From JAUVKA01 sp964465145 (GTDB lineage Bacteria > Bacteroidota > Bacteroidia > Bacteroidales > UBA12481), in the NCBI GenBank assembly GCA_964465145.1, contig CAYXJR010000007.1:1-64000 (forward strand): 64,000 nt of DNA. The letters run 5' to 3'. The notes beneath the pieces are model-generated. The model did no database searches. It was given only the letters and a program-made list of their open reading frames with translations, and was not told the DNA's origin. Shown in pieces: positions 43,720 to 53,869 of this stretch (within the stretch, counting starts at the first letter, position 1; every line of letters starts with the position of its first letter). The translations under genes were made by a program, and so were the position numbers.

Positions 43720-44073
43720 TCAAGTCAAAGCAGGTAATTCTTCAATATTCTTCACAGGATCCCAGAAACGGCTATGGAATTCAACAACATAGTCATCCAT
43801 TATCCGGATACCCTCAGAAACCAATAATTCTCGCATGGTTTCTTTCCCTGCGAAATGTATTTTTCCTGTCAACCTGCCATTCCGGTTGACCACCCTGTGT
43901 GCCGGAATAAATCCCTGATCGGAGAAAGATTTATTTAATGCCCAGCCTACCATTCTTGCGGCCCCTGGCGAACCAATGCTTCTGGCAATGGCTCCGTAAG
44001 TGGTAACCCGCCCCGAAGGGATCAGGCGGACCACCTGATAAACTTTTTCAAAAAATCCAGGATCTTCAGCCAT
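43720..44073 (-). CDS. Alkyltransferase-like (ATL) DNA-binding protein
   Basis: 117 aa, matching the C-terminal domain of O6-alkylguanine-DNA methyltransferases: VYQVVRLIPSGRVTTYGAIARSIG, ARMVGWALNK, then IPAHRVVNRNGRLTG. The alkyl-acceptor Cys of P-C-H-R is Ala here, so it cannot transfer alkyl groups. Proteins of this ATL type bind O6-alkylguanine and hand it to nucleotide excision repair. The arginine-finger helix-turn-helix is kept. It lies 5 bp after trmB. Confidence 0.92.
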   Translation of the reverse strand: MAEDPGFFEKVYQVVRLIPSGRVTTYGAIARSIGSPGAARMVGWALNKSFSDQGFIPAHRVVNRNGRLTGKIHFAGKETMRELLVSEGIRIMDDYVVEFHSRFWDPVKNIEELPALT

Positions 44074-44078
44074 TATTA

Positions 44079-44783
44079 CTACCAGGTTTTTCTGGTTTCA
44101 AGGAATTTATCAACCAAATCTATTGTGAATTTTAGATATGTAATTGGTTTATTCTCCGAAAGGAATAATTGTTCATAATAGGTTTTTATAGCCAAAATCT
44201 CATCATACTCATGGCCAGGAGCATAAAGATCCCTTGTAGCCATTTCCGGTATCACATCATTTTCTTGCAGAACAGCCAGGGTGTATTCATGTAATTTGTA
44301 ACTATCAGTTTTCAAATGGATCACACCTCCAGGTTTCAGGATATTTTTATAGCGATTAAGAAAAACACTCGATGACAGACGATTACCTTGTTTTTTAGGA
44401 TAGGGGTCGGGAAAGGTGATCCAAATGTCTTTAACTTCCCCCCTGCCAAAGAGTCTTTCAATGAATTCGATACGTGACCGAACAAAGGCAACATTCGGGA
44501 GCTGGTTCTCCAAAGCATATTTGGCCCCTTTCCACATTCTTGCGCCCTTAATATCAATTCCGATGAAGTTTTTCTCCGGGTATCTAGCAGCCAGTCCAAC
44601 AGAATATTCACCTTTACCACATCCTAATTCCAGTATAATAGGGTGGTCGTTATTGAAATATTGCCGGCTCCATTTTCCTTTGAGCATAAAATCCTCAGTG
44701 AGGATTTTTTTCCCATCTGGCTCAAAAACATTAGGGAAGGTTTTGATTTGGGCAAATCGTTCCAATTTATTGCCTCGGCCCAC
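44079..44783 (-). CDS. trmB: tRNA (guanine(46)-N7)-methyltransferase
   Basis: 234 aa. The SAM site is PIILELGCGKGEYSVGLAARYPEKNFIGIDIKG (in parts), and the catalytic/tRNA block IWITFPDPYPKKQGNRLSS is the TrmB signature. The start is GTG at 44783, 2 bp after the gldH stop, supported by the conserved GRGNKLERFAQ start. It methylates G46 of tRNA variable loops. It belongs to the ricT-gldH-trmB-ATL cluster. Confidence 0.95.
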   Translation of the reverse strand: MGRGNKLERFAQIKTFPNVFEPDGKKILTEDFMLKGKWSRQYFNNDHPIILELGCGKGEYSVGLAARYPEKNFIGIDIKGARMWKGAKYALENQLPNVAFVRSRIEFIERLFGRGEVKDIWITFPDPYPKKQGNRLSSSVFLNRYKNILKPGGVIHLKTDSYKLHEYTLAVLQENDVIPEMATRDLYAPGHEYDEILAIKTYYEQLFLSENKPITYLKFTIDLVDKFLETRKTW

Positions 44784-44785
44784 TG

Positions 44786-45256
44786 CTATTTCAAATTGAT
44801 GATGCGTAACCCTACATCGGTTATGAATTCCAACTCTTCCTTTCTCATGCCCTGCTCAATCTCAATTGTATAATTTCCTTTTTGCGGAAATTTAATCTGC
44901 GTTTTAAATGGGACCTGTAGAGTGTATTTACCTCCTATCCCTTTCCCAAACCAATTTCCTCTTTCGTCGGCCATTCGAATTTCAACAGTATCGCGAATTC
45001 CCTGCCCGCCTGGAGCAATAGTATTGATGAACAGGAAAAGATTGGAAAATTCATAGCGTGCATCATTCCTGATTATTAAGGATAATTGGTATTGGCCAAT
45101 GGTATCCTCAACCGGGATGATATATGCCAAAAAGTGGTCCTTGTTCCAGCCATCCTGGGGAAGAGATATCGTCTTCTCAAATAATATCCTGGAATGGCAG
45201 CCTGAAAGGAGAAAGGCTACGGCCACCAGAAGAATGCCTGATGTCGGGATTTTCAT
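44786..45256 (-). CDS. gldH: Gliding-motility lipoprotein GldH
   Basis: 156 aa. Lipobox FLLSGC (Cys20). The beta-sandwich with ISLPQDGWNKDHFLAYIIPVED, LSLIIRNDARYEFSNLFLFI and YTIEIEQGMRKEELEFITDVGLRI is typical of GldH. In gliding Bacteroidota it is needed for motility; many non-gliding species keep it. It is tightly packed between ricT (2-bp gap) and trmB (2-bp gap). Confidence 0.93.
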   Translation of the reverse strand: MKIPTSGILLVAVAFLLSGCHSRILFEKTISLPQDGWNKDHFLAYIIPVEDTIGQYQLSLIIRNDARYEFSNLFLFINTIAPGGQGIRDTVEIRMADERGNWFGKGIGGKYTLQVPFKTQIKFPQKGNYTIEIEQGMRKEELEFITDVGLRIINLK

Positions 45257-45258
45257 AA

Positions 45259-46416
45259 TTAATTGTTACGGTTTCCTTTAAGGGCCTTTTTCTTAGAGGA
45301 AGACCCTTTATTTCCTTTTCCTTTATTATCAAACCGTGTAAGGCTTTCCTGCCCAACGGGATTATAATATCCCACTTCTTTTTCAATAAGCTCAGGCTCG
45401 GCTTCATTCAGCTGTTCCACAATGATCCCCTTCTTATTCAGTTCGATAATTTGTATAACTCTATCTACCTTTACCGGAACCATATTATTGGCCAAATCAG
45501 GACTGAAGGAATACCACATAATCCCCTTAAAAATATCTGTTTTCTGATGATATGCACGACCTTCCTGTGTTTCAAGTTTTATATCCTGAGAGGGCATATT
45601 TTTACGTACATCAAGGTAAGTATCGACCTCATAGTTCAAGCAACATTTTAATTTTCCACATTGCCCGGCAAGTTTCTGCGGGTTAAGTGATAATTCCTGA
45701 TTCCTGGCCACAGTAGTTGTGACAGAAACAAAATTTTTAATCCAGGTAGAACAACATAATTCTCTTCCACAGGATCCAATCCCTCCAATACGGCCAGCTT
45801 CCTGCCGGGCACCTATCTGACGCATTTCAATCCTAATCCTGAAATTTTCGGCCAGGACTTTAATGAGTTCCCTGAAATCGACCCGCTCATCTGCTATGTA
45901 ATAAAATATCGCCTTTGTTTTATCTCCCAGATATTCAACATCCCCAATCTTCATGTCGAGCTTGAGATCTACTGCTAACTTCCTCGACCGGATCATGGTT
46001 TCATGTTCCAGAGCGATAGCTTCCTTCCATTTGTCGATGTCAGCTGGCTTAGCTTTACGGTAAACCTGCCGAAACTCCATCTCCCCCGGGCGGAGGCGAT
46101 TCCTCACTATCTGATTATAGACAAGTGGTCCCGTTAATGAAACCATTCCAATGTCATGACCAGGGGATGCCTCCACAGCAACCAGGTCACCAACCTTTAG
46201 GTTTAAACCACTTGCAATTTTGTAAAAATCTTTACGGGTATTTTTAAAACGAATTTCTACTACCTCCTCTTGCACAGTAGATCTTGGGATATCAGAAAGC
46301 CAATCAGTTACATTCAGTTTTACACAACTTGCCGCGTTGGGGCAGCTATTTTGGTCGGCTTCAGTATCGAGACGGGGACAACCCCGGTATAATCCAGCTT
46401 TTATAGACGTTTCCAT
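45259..46416 (-). CDS. ricT: RicT/YaaT-type PSP1 protein
   Basis: 385 aa. The PSP1 domain spans about 40-300, with Cys-rich blocks GSCGRELCCSTWIKN and AGQCGKLKCCLNYEVD that bind Fe-S clusters in the Bacillus Ric complex. The N-terminus has three further Cys (CPNAASC). The C-terminus is a basic, low-complexity tail (NKGKGNKGSSSKKKALKGN). In Bacillus it works with RicA and RicF in mRNA processing; no partners are here, so the role in Bacteroidota is open. It is first in the gldH-trmB-ATL run. Confidence 0.93.
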   Translation of the reverse strand: METSIKAGLYRGCPRLDTEADQNSCPNAASCVKLNVTDWLSDIPRSTVQEEVVEIRFKNTRKDFYKIASGLNLKVGDLVAVEASPGHDIGMVSLTGPLVYNQIVRNRLRPGEMEFRQVYRKAKPADIDKWKEAIALEHETMIRSRKLAVDLKLDMKIGDVEYLGDKTKAIFYYIADERVDFRELIKVLAENFRIRIEMRQIGARQEAGRIGGIGSCGRELCCSTWIKNFVSVTTTVARNQELSLNPQKLAGQCGKLKCCLNYEVDTYLDVRKNMPSQDIKLETQEGRAYHQKTDIFKGIMWYSFSPDLANNMVPVKVDRVIQIIELNKKGIIVEQLNEAEPELIEKEVGYYNPVGQESLTRFDNKGKGNKGSSSKKKALKGNRNN

Positions 46417-46553
46417 GGTAATATATATTGATTCCCATCTCTTTCTTTCAGCATTAGAAAATCTGTCTGCTCCCTGTGGGAAGTATTGTCAAAAAAAATC
46501 GCAGGTAAATATAGTTAATCGGTGCGAAATGAGCGAAATGCCAACAGAAAATA

Positions 46554-47693
46554 CTATTGTACTGATGTTTTTCGTAACAAATGGTAAATCCGGGTACTCA
46601 TATCCAGAAAAAGTATTCTGGGATTTGCATTCATACTTATCTGGCTAATTGCCTCGGAAAATAAACTTTGTAAGTCTTCAATATTGCCAGGATGAATATA
46701 TTTATGAAATCGTTCTGAAAAATGTTTTTCCTCGGGACTCATTCGGATAATCTCCTTGACATCCATGTTGGTATGAAAATTTTCCCTTATCATACGCAGG
46801 CAAAAAACAAAAAAATCTTTCTGCTTTTCCCTGCCCATCTCAGCAATTACAGGCAGCAATTCCAGCAACTCCGGAATATTATAACTATAAGTGAGGCGCA
46901 TCCATCCGACAAAATGTTCATAATAGATTCGATTTTGTTCATCTGATTCGATCAGATTCAAGGCTGCCAGGTAATCTCCATCAGCCAGCCGGGTAACCCC
47001 ATTGATAATCTGATCATTATTATGAAATTTTTGCCTCAAATAAGCAGCCAATACTTCATCCGGAAGTTTATTTACTCTTACCAATTGGGTTCGGGAGAGA
47101 ATCGTTGGTAATATTTCCTCTGTAGACTGAGCAATCATTATAAATATTGTTTTCTCAGGAGGCTCTTCAATAATCTTAAGCAGTTTATTGGCGGCTGCTC
47201 CATTCATTTTTTCAGGAAGCCAGATAAGCACAATTTTGAGATCTGATTCATAAGCTTTAAGATGAAGTTTATGCAATATAGATTCTGCCTCCTTCTTAAA
47301 AATCTTTGCCTGCTTATTTTCAACCTTTATGAATCTAAGCCAACTTTGCAATCCTGGGTAAGGAAAAGCTTCCAGATATTCCCTCCATTGCGCTATATAA
47401 TTGTCACTTATAGGTTCGGCCAGCTCTTTTGGCCCGGTAACTACTGGAAAAACAAAGTGTATATCAGGATGTATGTATTTCTCTGCTTTTTTACAAGAAG
47501 GACAAACTCCGCAGGAATCATCAGGGCCAGGGTTCGAACAATTCAGATATTGGGCAAAAGCCATTGCTAATGGGAATTTACCACTGCCTGGAGGGCCATG
47601 AAAAAGCAATGCATGGCTAACCCGGTTTTCACGTGCTGAATTGATCAACTGATCCCGAATTCCCTCCTGACCAATGACTGAATTAAATAGCAT
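46554..47693 (-). CDS. holB: DNA polymerase III delta' subunit
   Basis: 379 aa AAA+ protein. VIGQEGIRDQLINSARENRVSHALLFHGPPGSGK has Walker A, then a zinc module CSNPGPDDSCGVCPSCKKAEKYIHPD (in parts), sensor-1 region KIVLIWLPEKMNGAAANKLLKIIEEPP and SRTQLVRV. It is a clamp-loader subunit. It is divergent from pgk; each has its own -7 box. Confidence 0.93.
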   Translation of the reverse strand: MLFNSVIGQEGIRDQLINSARENRVSHALLFHGPPGSGKFPLAMAFAQYLNCSNPGPDDSCGVCPSCKKAEKYIHPDIHFVFPVVTGPKELAEPISDNYIAQWREYLEAFPYPGLQSWLRFIKVENKQAKIFKKEAESILHKLHLKAYESDLKIVLIWLPEKMNGAAANKLLKIIEEPPEKTIFIMIAQSTEEILPTILSRTQLVRVNKLPDEVLAAYLRQKFHNNDQIINGVTRLADGDYLAALNLIESDEQNRIYYEHFVGWMRLTYSYNIPELLELLPVIAEMGREKQKDFFVFCLRMIRENFHTNMDVKEIIRMSPEEKHFSERFHKYIHPGNIEDLQSLFSEAISQISMNANPRILFLDMSTRIYHLLRKTSVQ

Positions 47694-47737
47694 CTTCTGA
47701 ATTCCTTATGAATACAGGGTTTTCTTAATTGACAGCC

Positions 47738-47745
47738 CAAAATTA
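47738..47745 (-). promoter_or_regulatory. -7 box TAATTTTG for holB
   Basis: Exact TAnnTTTG on the minus strand, leader about 40 nt. Confidence 0.45.
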
Positions 47746-47784
47746 CACATATGAAATCTCATTTTAAAATCATCCTTCATTTTT

Positions 47785-47792
47785 TACCTTTG
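47785..47792 (+). promoter_or_regulatory. -7 box TACCTTTG for pgk
   Basis: Exact TAnnTTTG, leader about 22 nt to the pgk ATG at 47818. Confidence 0.55.
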
Positions 47793-47817
47793 GCGAAGCA
47801 TAATAAACGTACACATC

Positions 47818-49008
47818 ATGAAAACAATGGATCAATATAATTTCGCCGGTAAGAGAGCCATCATCAGGGTTGATTTTAATGTGCCTCTTAACGCCAGCTT
47901 TGAAATTACCGATGATACCCGCATAAGGGCAGCTATACCCACAGTAAAAAAGATTCTCGCAGATGGCGGTTCTGTCATCCTGATGTCCCACCTGGGCCGC
48001 CCAAAGGACGGACCAGAAGATAAGTTCAGCCTCAGGCATCTGTTGCCGGATTTGTCTGCCAAACTTGAAACTGAAATAAAGTTTGCTCCGGATTGTGTGG
48101 GTCGGGATGCTAAAGAGCTGGCTTCAACATTGAAACCAGGTGAGGTTCTGCTTCTGGAAAACCTGCGTTTTTACCCGGAGGAGACAAAGGGGAATGAAGA
48201 ATTTGCAAAAAAACTAGCCAGCCTTGCCGATGTCTATGTCAATGATGCATTTGGAACTGCTCACAGGGCACATGCCTCAACAACAATTATTGCCAAATTT
48301 TTCCCCGAAGAGAAATTATTTGGTTATGTAATTGAAAATGAACTAAAGAGCATAGATGCAGTAATGAGCAAATCCAGTAAGCCTTTCACGGCAATCCTCG
48401 GGGGGGCAAAAATCTCAACAAAGATCACTATCATTGAAAACCTGCTGGATAAGGTCGATAACCTTATCATTGGAGGAGGTATGACTTTTACTTTTATCAA
48501 AGCTATGGGTGGTAGGATTGGAAATTCACTGGTAGAGGAGAATTTAATAGATACTGCTAAACAAGTGATCCGACAAGCCATAAAAAAAGGTGTAAACCTT
48601 GTGCTTCCTGTCGATAGCCTTAACGCCGATAGGTTTGATAATGAAGCAAATACAAACACTTCGGACATTAATTGTATTCCCGAAGGATATATGGGCCTGG
48701 ACATTGGAGAAAAAACGATTCAGCTTTACACCAAACTGATTGAAGATTCTAAAACTTTGCTTTGGAACGGACCAATGGGTGTTTTTGAGATGAAGAATTT
48801 CCAGAAGGGTACAGTTGAAATAGCCGAAGCTATAGCCCGGGCTACTGAAAATGGAGCTTTTAGCCTCATTGGAGGTGGAGATTCAGTTGCTGCTATTAAC
48901 CAATTTAATATGACAGATAAAGTCTCCTATGTTTCAACTGGAGGAGGAGCATTACTGGAATATATTGAAGGGAAGGAACTCCCGGGGATAAAGGCAATCC
49001 GGGGATAA
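47818..49008 (+). CDS. pgk: Phosphoglycerate kinase
   Basis: 396 aa. [13 protein letters not shown] (substrate Asp/Asn), [22 protein letters not shown], and the nucleotide loop [14 protein letters not shown] are all canonical. It makes ATP from 1,3-bisphosphoglycerate in glycolysis. A single cytoplasmic enzyme gene, convergent with the LuxE-like gene (13-bp gap), with no visible hairpin between the stops. Confidence 0.97.
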   Translation: MKTMDQYNFAGKRAIIRVDFNVPLNASFEITDDTRIRAAIPTVKKILADGGSVILMSHLGRPKDGPEDKFSLRHLLPDLSAKLETEIKFAPDCVGRDAKELASTLKPGEVLLLENLRFYPEETKGNEEFAKKLASLADVYVNDAFGTAHRAHASTTIIAKFFPEEKLFGYVIENELKSIDAVMSKSSKPFTAILGGAKISTKITIIENLLDKVDNLIIGGGMTFTFIKAMGGRIGNSLVEENLIDTAKQVIRQAIKKGVNLVLPVDSLNADRFDNEANTNTSDINCIPEGYMGLDIGEKTIQLYTKLIEDSKTLLWNGPMGVFEMKNFQKGTVEIAEAIARATENGAFSLIGGGDSVAAINQFNMTDKVSYVSTGGGALLEYIEGKELPGIKAIRG

Positions 49009-49021
49009 AGTCTTTCGGACC

Positions 49022-50011
49022 CTATTGAACTAAAAGGTTGCAGCCACGAATATCACTGTTGTCAAACCGGCCAAGAATTTCAAACCCTTCCTTGTCATGT
49101 TGACGACCAAGATCCTGGGTTTCGATAAATGAACATGAGTACCAGTTTGCGAGATCAATTATGTTGATTCCGCCACTACGGCCATTTTCCAAATACTTAA
49201 AAGGATCGTAGGGATCACGAATCATAATCTTCATCCATGGTGGTGATTCAAATAGCCCCTGTCCTTTTGAATATGCCTGAGACAATAGCTCGGTCATCCC
49301 ATACTCTGAATGGATATTTTCTACCATAAAAGCATTCCTTAGCCGACGATGAAGCTCATCCTTTGATAATTCTTCCCTCCTGCCTTTCATACCTCCTGTT
49401 TCAACGACAATGGTGTTTTTCAGATGCACCGGATAATTATTGGCCAAATCCAATAAGGCATAGCTAACACCCAACAAAATAGTCTTTATACCTCTCTCCT
49501 CCAGAACTTTCAGGCTGTGGCTAAGTCCTTCTAAATCATTCAGATAAAAGCCGCTTTCTGGAAATTTGCTCTTTTTGATTAGATCATCCAGCATATAAAC
49601 CAGAGAAGAGTCTTTTCTTTCGAGATAAGAGGGCAGAAGGGCTAAAAAACAAAATTCGTCAGGCTTGCCATAAAAAAAATTAAAGCCAAGGGAAAAACTA
49701 TGTATATACCAGCTTACCTTGGCAACATAATGTATACTTGGCTGTACACCCGTTGTTCCGCTGGAAAGAAACCTGGCTTCTTCTGGCTGATCCCCTGCAT
49801 AAACTCTGTGAGTCTTGTAAAATTCTATCGGTAAAAAAGGAATGTCCGAAATAGCTTCAACCTTTTGAGAATCAAAATTTAATAACCTAAGATATTGTCT
49901 GTACACAGGATTGTGCTCCGACTGGAACCGGAAACATTTCAGGGCTGATTCATTAAACTGTTCCACCGTATGAATGTCACTGAAAAATATATGTTCGCCA
50001 GGACTATTCAA
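49022..50011 (-). CDS. LuxE/PaaK-type acyl-protein synthetase-like enzyme
   Basis: 329 aa. IPFLPIEFYKTHRVY and the AMP-binding loop FLSSGTTGVQPSIHYV mark an ANL-superfamily member of the LuxE (acyl-protein synthetase) type. VVETGGMKGRREELS and IHSEYGMTELLSQAY are further conserved blocks. It should activate a carboxylate as adenylate and pass it to a thiol or other acceptor; the partner is unknown. No luciferase or reductase genes are present. It overlaps the upstream MmcQ/YjbR gene by 8 bp. Confidence 0.85.
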   Translation of the reverse strand: MNSPGEHIFFSDIHTVEQFNESALKCFRFQSEHNPVYRQYLRLLNFDSQKVEAISDIPFLPIEFYKTHRVYAGDQPEEARFLSSGTTGVQPSIHYVAKVSWYIHSFSLGFNFFYGKPDEFCFLALLPSYLERKDSSLVYMLDDLIKKSKFPESGFYLNDLEGLSHSLKVLEERGIKTILLGVSYALLDLANNYPVHLKNTIVVETGGMKGRREELSKDELHRRLRNAFMVENIHSEYGMTELLSQAYSKGQGLFESPPWMKIMIRDPYDPFKYLENGRSGGINIIDLANWYSCSFIETQDLGRQHDKEGFEILGRFDNSDIRGCNLLVQ

Positions 50012-50351
50012 TTGCTTCTCTGGTTTTTAGGGGAAGACTTAACCAAATCAGGTCATATGAATGATCGATCCATTTTTTGACCAGTAAAGTTGATATGCCT
50101 TGTTCCATTTTCACTGTGTTCCAGTGCTTTTTGTTCATATGATATCCGGGAATAACGGCTGTATAGCGTTCTCTTAGCTCAATGGCCAATTCGGGATCAC
50201 ATTTAAGATTAAGATGCAGGTCGCCTTCGAGATTGACCAGGGCGAATATTTTTCCTCCAACTTTGAATACCAGTGTATCATCTCCAAAAGGTAATCCTTC
50301 CGATACTCCTTTTTTGCCTAAGCAAAACAATCTTAATTCTTCTATATCCAT
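50004..50351 (-). CDS. MmcQ/YjbR family protein
   Basis: 115 aa: LFCLGKKGVSEGLPFGDDTLVFKVGGKIFALV, DLHLNLKCDPELAIELRERY, VIPGYHMNKKHWNTV and a C-terminal helix SYDLIWLSLP (each given in part). The CyaY-like fold is known for this family and a DNA-binding role has been suggested; the function is not settled. Its end overlaps the LuxE-like gene by 8 bp, so the two are probably translated together. Confidence 0.9.
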   Translation of the reverse strand: MDIEELRLFCLGKKGVSEGLPFGDDTLVFKVGGKIFALVNLEGDLHLNLKCDPELAIELRERYTAVIPGYHMNKKHWNTVKMEQGISTLLVKKWIDHSYDLIWLSLPLKTREAIE

Positions 50352-50438
50352 TTAAGCCCAAATTATGCAATACAAATTAATTTTTTAGTATAAGCGATGA
50401 AGAAAATCCAACCAATTTCCCCCTACGTAAATAAAACC

Positions 50439-50804
50439 TTAAAAATAAAGACCGGGCACAAATGCATTCCGGATATGCTCGATCTCTGGTTGATTTCCGT
50501 GATAAACAATCCACATGACATCAAACCTTATTTCACTATGTATCCTGTTCATCCTGGCGTATGCATTAGCAGCAAAAACAAGGTTTCTTTGCTTTTTCCG
50601 ATCGATCGACATGGCCGGATTATCAAGTGCGGGTGCCTGGCGGGATTTCACCTCCACAATTACTAATTCGTTGCCGTCAACAGCTACAATATCCAACTCC
50701 TTATGACGGTGGTACCAGTTCCTTTCGAGGATTTGGTATCCGCTTTCTGACAAAAAGTTTTCTGCAGCTAATTCCCCTTTCTTGGCAATATCCATGTTAT
50801 CCAT
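50439..50804 (-). CDS. YraN (UPF0102) family protein
   Basis: 121 aa from the ATG at 50804 (MDNMDIAKKGE). A longer reading to 50852 would overlap the neighbouring carboxypeptidase gene and is not conserved. The PD-(D/E)XK-like core is GELAAENFLSESGYQILERNW, HKELDIVAVDGNELVIVEVKSR (Asp, then E-V-K). It is nuclease-like by fold; the cellular role is unknown. Confidence 0.93.
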   Translation of the reverse strand: MDNMDIAKKGELAAENFLSESGYQILERNWYHRHKELDIVAVDGNELVIVEVKSRQAPALDNPAMSIDRKKQRNLVFAANAYARMNRIHSEIRFDVMWIVYHGNQPEIEHIRNAFVPGLYF

Positions 50805-50818
50805 TAAACTCAATTTTA

Positions 50819-51727
50819 TTATTGACGACTGTGAACTATATCCCCCATACATTGAAGGCGGATTTCCTCTCCAAAAACAAGAGGCATATTTCTATCCTGA
50901 TGCCCAGCCGGATGTCCGAAAAAAACCGGGATCTGAGAGTCAGCTGTCAGGGAGGTAATAATTTCTTCCGGAGTATGGCCGAATGGAATATTATTGTCAT
51001 TCATCTTATTCATACCTCCTATGACCAATCCCGAGATGCCGCTTAACCAGCCGGCATGCTTTAAATTCTGCATCATGCGGTCGAGATGATAAAGGTACTC
51101 ATCAACATCCTCGAGAAAAAGAATTTTATGATTTACGACAAGATCCAGGTCTGTCCCTCGCAGGCTGTATAACATCGACAGGTTACCACCCACAAGTACT
51201 CCCTGCATTTCATCTCCCCGGTTAAGGGGATGCCTATTGTATTCATAATCAATTCTCCCTGTTGACAGCACCCGATTCAATGCCGAGAAAGATTCGAGTG
51301 ATTCCGGAGATTCATTCCACGAATAGAGCATTGGGCCATGAATACTCTGCAAATTAAATCTCACATGAAACCAGGAATGAAAAACTGTAAGGTCACTGAA
51401 ACCAACAAACCACTTTGGCGGTGTCTCCAAACTTATCTCCGACAGGAAAGGGATCAGCCTTACACTTCCATATCCTCCACGGGTTGACCAAATACAGGAT
51501 ATTTCAGGGTCCTCCATAAAGGCTTTTATGTCTGATGCCCTGTCTTTATCCTCTCCGGCAAACTGATCCATTCGGTCAAAAACATGTTTGCCAAGAACGG
51601 GCTCAAAACCCTTGCTCCTGATCCATTTCAATGCTCCATCAATTTCGGATGGGATCACGAACCGGGCTGGGGATACAATTCCGATCTTATCCCCGGGCTT
51701 TAGGGTAGCTGGTTTATTTTTTCTCAT
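50819..51727 (-). CDS. LD-carboxypeptidase (peptidase family S66)
   Basis: 302 aa. IGIVSPA, STRGGYGSVRLIPFL and WFVGFSDLTVFH (nucleophile Ser) match the family; GVLVGGNLSMLYSLRGTDLD and ILFLEDVDEYLYHLDRMM (acidic and His residues of the triad region) follow. It removes the terminal D-alanine from murein tetrapeptides in peptidoglycan recycling, and has no signal peptide. Divergent from metG. Confidence 0.94.
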   Translation of the reverse strand: MRKNKPATLKPGDKIGIVSPARFVIPSEIDGALKWIRSKGFEPVLGKHVFDRMDQFAGEDKDRASDIKAFMEDPEISCIWSTRGGYGSVRLIPFLSEISLETPPKWFVGFSDLTVFHSWFHVRFNLQSIHGPMLYSWNESPESLESFSALNRVLSTGRIDYEYNRHPLNRGDEMQGVLVGGNLSMLYSLRGTDLDLVVNHKILFLEDVDEYLYHLDRMMQNLKHAGWLSGISGLVIGGMNKMNDNNIPFGHTPEEIITSLTADSQIPVFFGHPAGHQDRNMPLVFGEEIRLQCMGDIVHSRQ

Positions 51728-51791
51728 TACAGGATATATTTTTCAATAATAAGCTTTAAAGACACCTCCTTCTCATTCTCGCTATCTTTCG

Positions 51792-51799
51792 TAATTTTG
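51792..51799 (+). promoter_or_regulatory. -7 box TAATTTTG for metG
   Basis: Exact TAnnTTTG, leader about 33 nt to the metG ATG. A near-match TATCTTTC lies just upstream at 51783. Confidence 0.45.
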
Positions 51800-51835
51800 T
51801 AGCTCCTAAAATTAATCGATCAAGCGAATTATCCA

Positions 51836-53869
51836 ATGAAAGAATACAAACGACATTTAGTAACTGCAGCACTTCCTTACGCTAATGGACCTGTTCACAT
51901 AGGACATTTGGCCGGTGTTTATGTGCCTGCAGATATATATACGAGATACCTGCGCCAAAATGGAAAAGATGTGCTTTTTATTTGTGGATCAGATGAGCAT
52001 GGCGTGCCTATCACGCTGAAAGCCAGGCAGGAAAATATTTCCCCTCAGGATGTGGTTGATAAGTTCCACACCCTTAACAAAGAGTCCTTTGCCCGCTTTG
52101 GTATATCTTTTGACATATACCATCGCACCTCCGCACCCCTGCACCACGAAACAGCTTCAAATTTCTTTAAAAAACTTTATGATCAGGGTGAGTTCATTGA
52201 ACAAACCACCAAGCAATACTTTGATGAACAGGAAAACCAGTTTTTAGCAGATAGGTACATCACCGGAACATGCCCTCATTGCTCCAACGATAAAGCATAC
52301 GGGGATCAATGTGAAGCATGCGGCACCTCTTTGAATGCAACAGACTTATTGAATCCCAAGTCTACTCTAAGTGGAAATCCACCGATATTAAAGGAAACCA
52401 GGCATTGGTATCTTCCTCTCGACAAGTACGAGCCTTGGCTAAGGAAATGGATTCTGGAAGAACATGGCGAATGGAGGGCCAATGTATACGGTCAGTGCAA
52501 ATCATGGTTGGATCTGGGCTTGCAGCCACGGGCGGTCAGCCGCGATCTGGATTGGGGTGTCCCAGTCCCGATTGAAGGAGCGGAGGGGAAAGTCCTGTAT
52601 GTATGGTTTGATGCTCCCATAGGTTACATATCTGCAACTAAGGAGCTAACTGATGATTGGGAAAAATACTGGAAATCTGAGGATTCACGTATGGTTCATT
52701 TTATTGGAAAGGACAATATAGTTTTTCATTGTATAGTTTTTCCTGCCATGTTAAAAGCCCATGGTGATTACATCCTCCCCGACAATGTTCCAGCCAATGA
52801 GTTTCTTAACCTTGAAAATGAAAAAATTTCCACTTCAAGAAACTGGGCCGTTTGGCTGCATGAATACCTGGAAGATTTTCCTGGGAAAGAAGATGTATTG
52901 CGGTATGTGCTTACTGCAAATGCACCCGAAACAAAAGATAATGATTTTACATGGAAGGATTTTCAAAAACGCAATAATAATGAGCTTGTAGCTGTTCTGG
53001 GAAATTTTGTCAACAGGACACTGGTTCTCACTCACAAATATTTTCAGGGTATTTGTCCTGAAGCCATAGTTTTCACTGAAGAAGATAAGGATGTATTAGG
53101 CCAGATTGAAGAAATCAGAGAACGGGTGAAAAAGAGCATTGAGTCATTCAGGATCAGAGAGGCTCTTGTGGAGGCCATGGGACTTGCCAGGCTGGGAAAC
53201 AAGTATTTGGCTGAGAACGAGCCATGGAAACTGATCAGGGAAGATGAATCCCGCGTGGGTACTATTTTAAATATCAGTCTTCAGATTACGGCCAACCTCT
53301 CTATCCTTCTGGATTCATTCCTGCCCCATAGCATGGAAAAAATAAGATCATTTCTGAACATTCAACCACAAGTCTGGGATGCTATCGGTAATATCAGTTT
53401 AATACCCTCAGGACATGTAATAAATAAGCCAGCTCTGCTGTTTGAGAAAATTGAAGACAAAGAGGTAGAGTTTCAGGTAAACAAGCTTATGGCAACAAAA
53501 AAAGCCAACATGGCCGAGGAGGCAGACCTGGTCGCAGCCAAGCAGGTTGTTAGTTATGATGATTTTGCAAAATTGGATATCCGCATAGCTACAATCCTTG
53601 AGGCTGAAAAAATACCAAAAACAAAAAAACTCATCAAGATTAAACTGGATACCGGTATTGATGTTCGTACAGTCGTATCCGGAATTGCTGAATATTTTGA
53701 TCCCTCAACTCTTCCGGGGAAAAAAATAAGCCTGTTAGCTAATCTGGAACCACGAAATATCAGGGGTATAGAAAGTCAGGGTATGATACTACTTGCAGAG
53801 GATACAACGGGGAAGCTTGTTTTTGTTATCCCGGAGGATGACATGATCAATGGAGCAGAAGTAAAATAA
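51836..53869 (+). CDS. metG: Methionyl-tRNA synthetase with C-terminal tRNA-binding domain
   Basis: 677 aa. HIGH motif at 21-24, a zinc knuckle [17 protein letters not shown], and the KMSKS equivalent reading KISTS at 330-334. The anticodon-binding helical domain follows, and the last 115 residues are an OB-fold tRNA-binding (EMAP/Trbp111-like) domain ([37 protein letters not shown]). Single-copy housekeeping enzyme. Its stop directly abuts the stop of the convergent HU/SPOR gene with no bases between. Confidence 0.97.
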   Translation: MKEYKRHLVTAALPYANGPVHIGHLAGVYVPADIYTRYLRQNGKDVLFICGSDEHGVPITLKARQENISPQDVVDKFHTLNKESFARFGISFDIYHRTSAPLHHETASNFFKKLYDQGEFIEQTTKQYFDEQENQFLADRYITGTCPHCSNDKAYGDQCEACGTSLNATDLLNPKSTLSGNPPILKETRHWYLPLDKYEPWLRKWILEEHGEWRANVYGQCKSWLDLGLQPRAVSRDLDWGVPVPIEGAEGKVLYVWFDAPIGYISATKELTDDWEKYWKSEDSRMVHFIGKDNIVFHCIVFPAMLKAHGDYILPDNVPANEFLNLENEKISTSRNWAVWLHEYLEDFPGKEDVLRYVLTANAPETKDNDFTWKDFQKRNNNELVAVLGNFVNRTLVLTHKYFQGICPEAIVFTEEDKDVLGQIEEIRERVKKSIESFRIREALVEAMGLARLGNKYLAENEPWKLIREDESRVGTILNISLQITANLSILLDSFLPHSMEKIRSFLNIQPQVWDAIGNISLIPSGHVINKPALLFEKIEDKEVEFQVNKLMATKKANMAEEADLVAAKQVVSYDDFAKLDIRIATILEAEKIPKTKKLIKIKLDTGIDVRTVVSGIAEYFDPSTLPGKKISLLANLEPRNIRGIESQGMILLAEDTTGKLVFVIPEDDMINGAEVK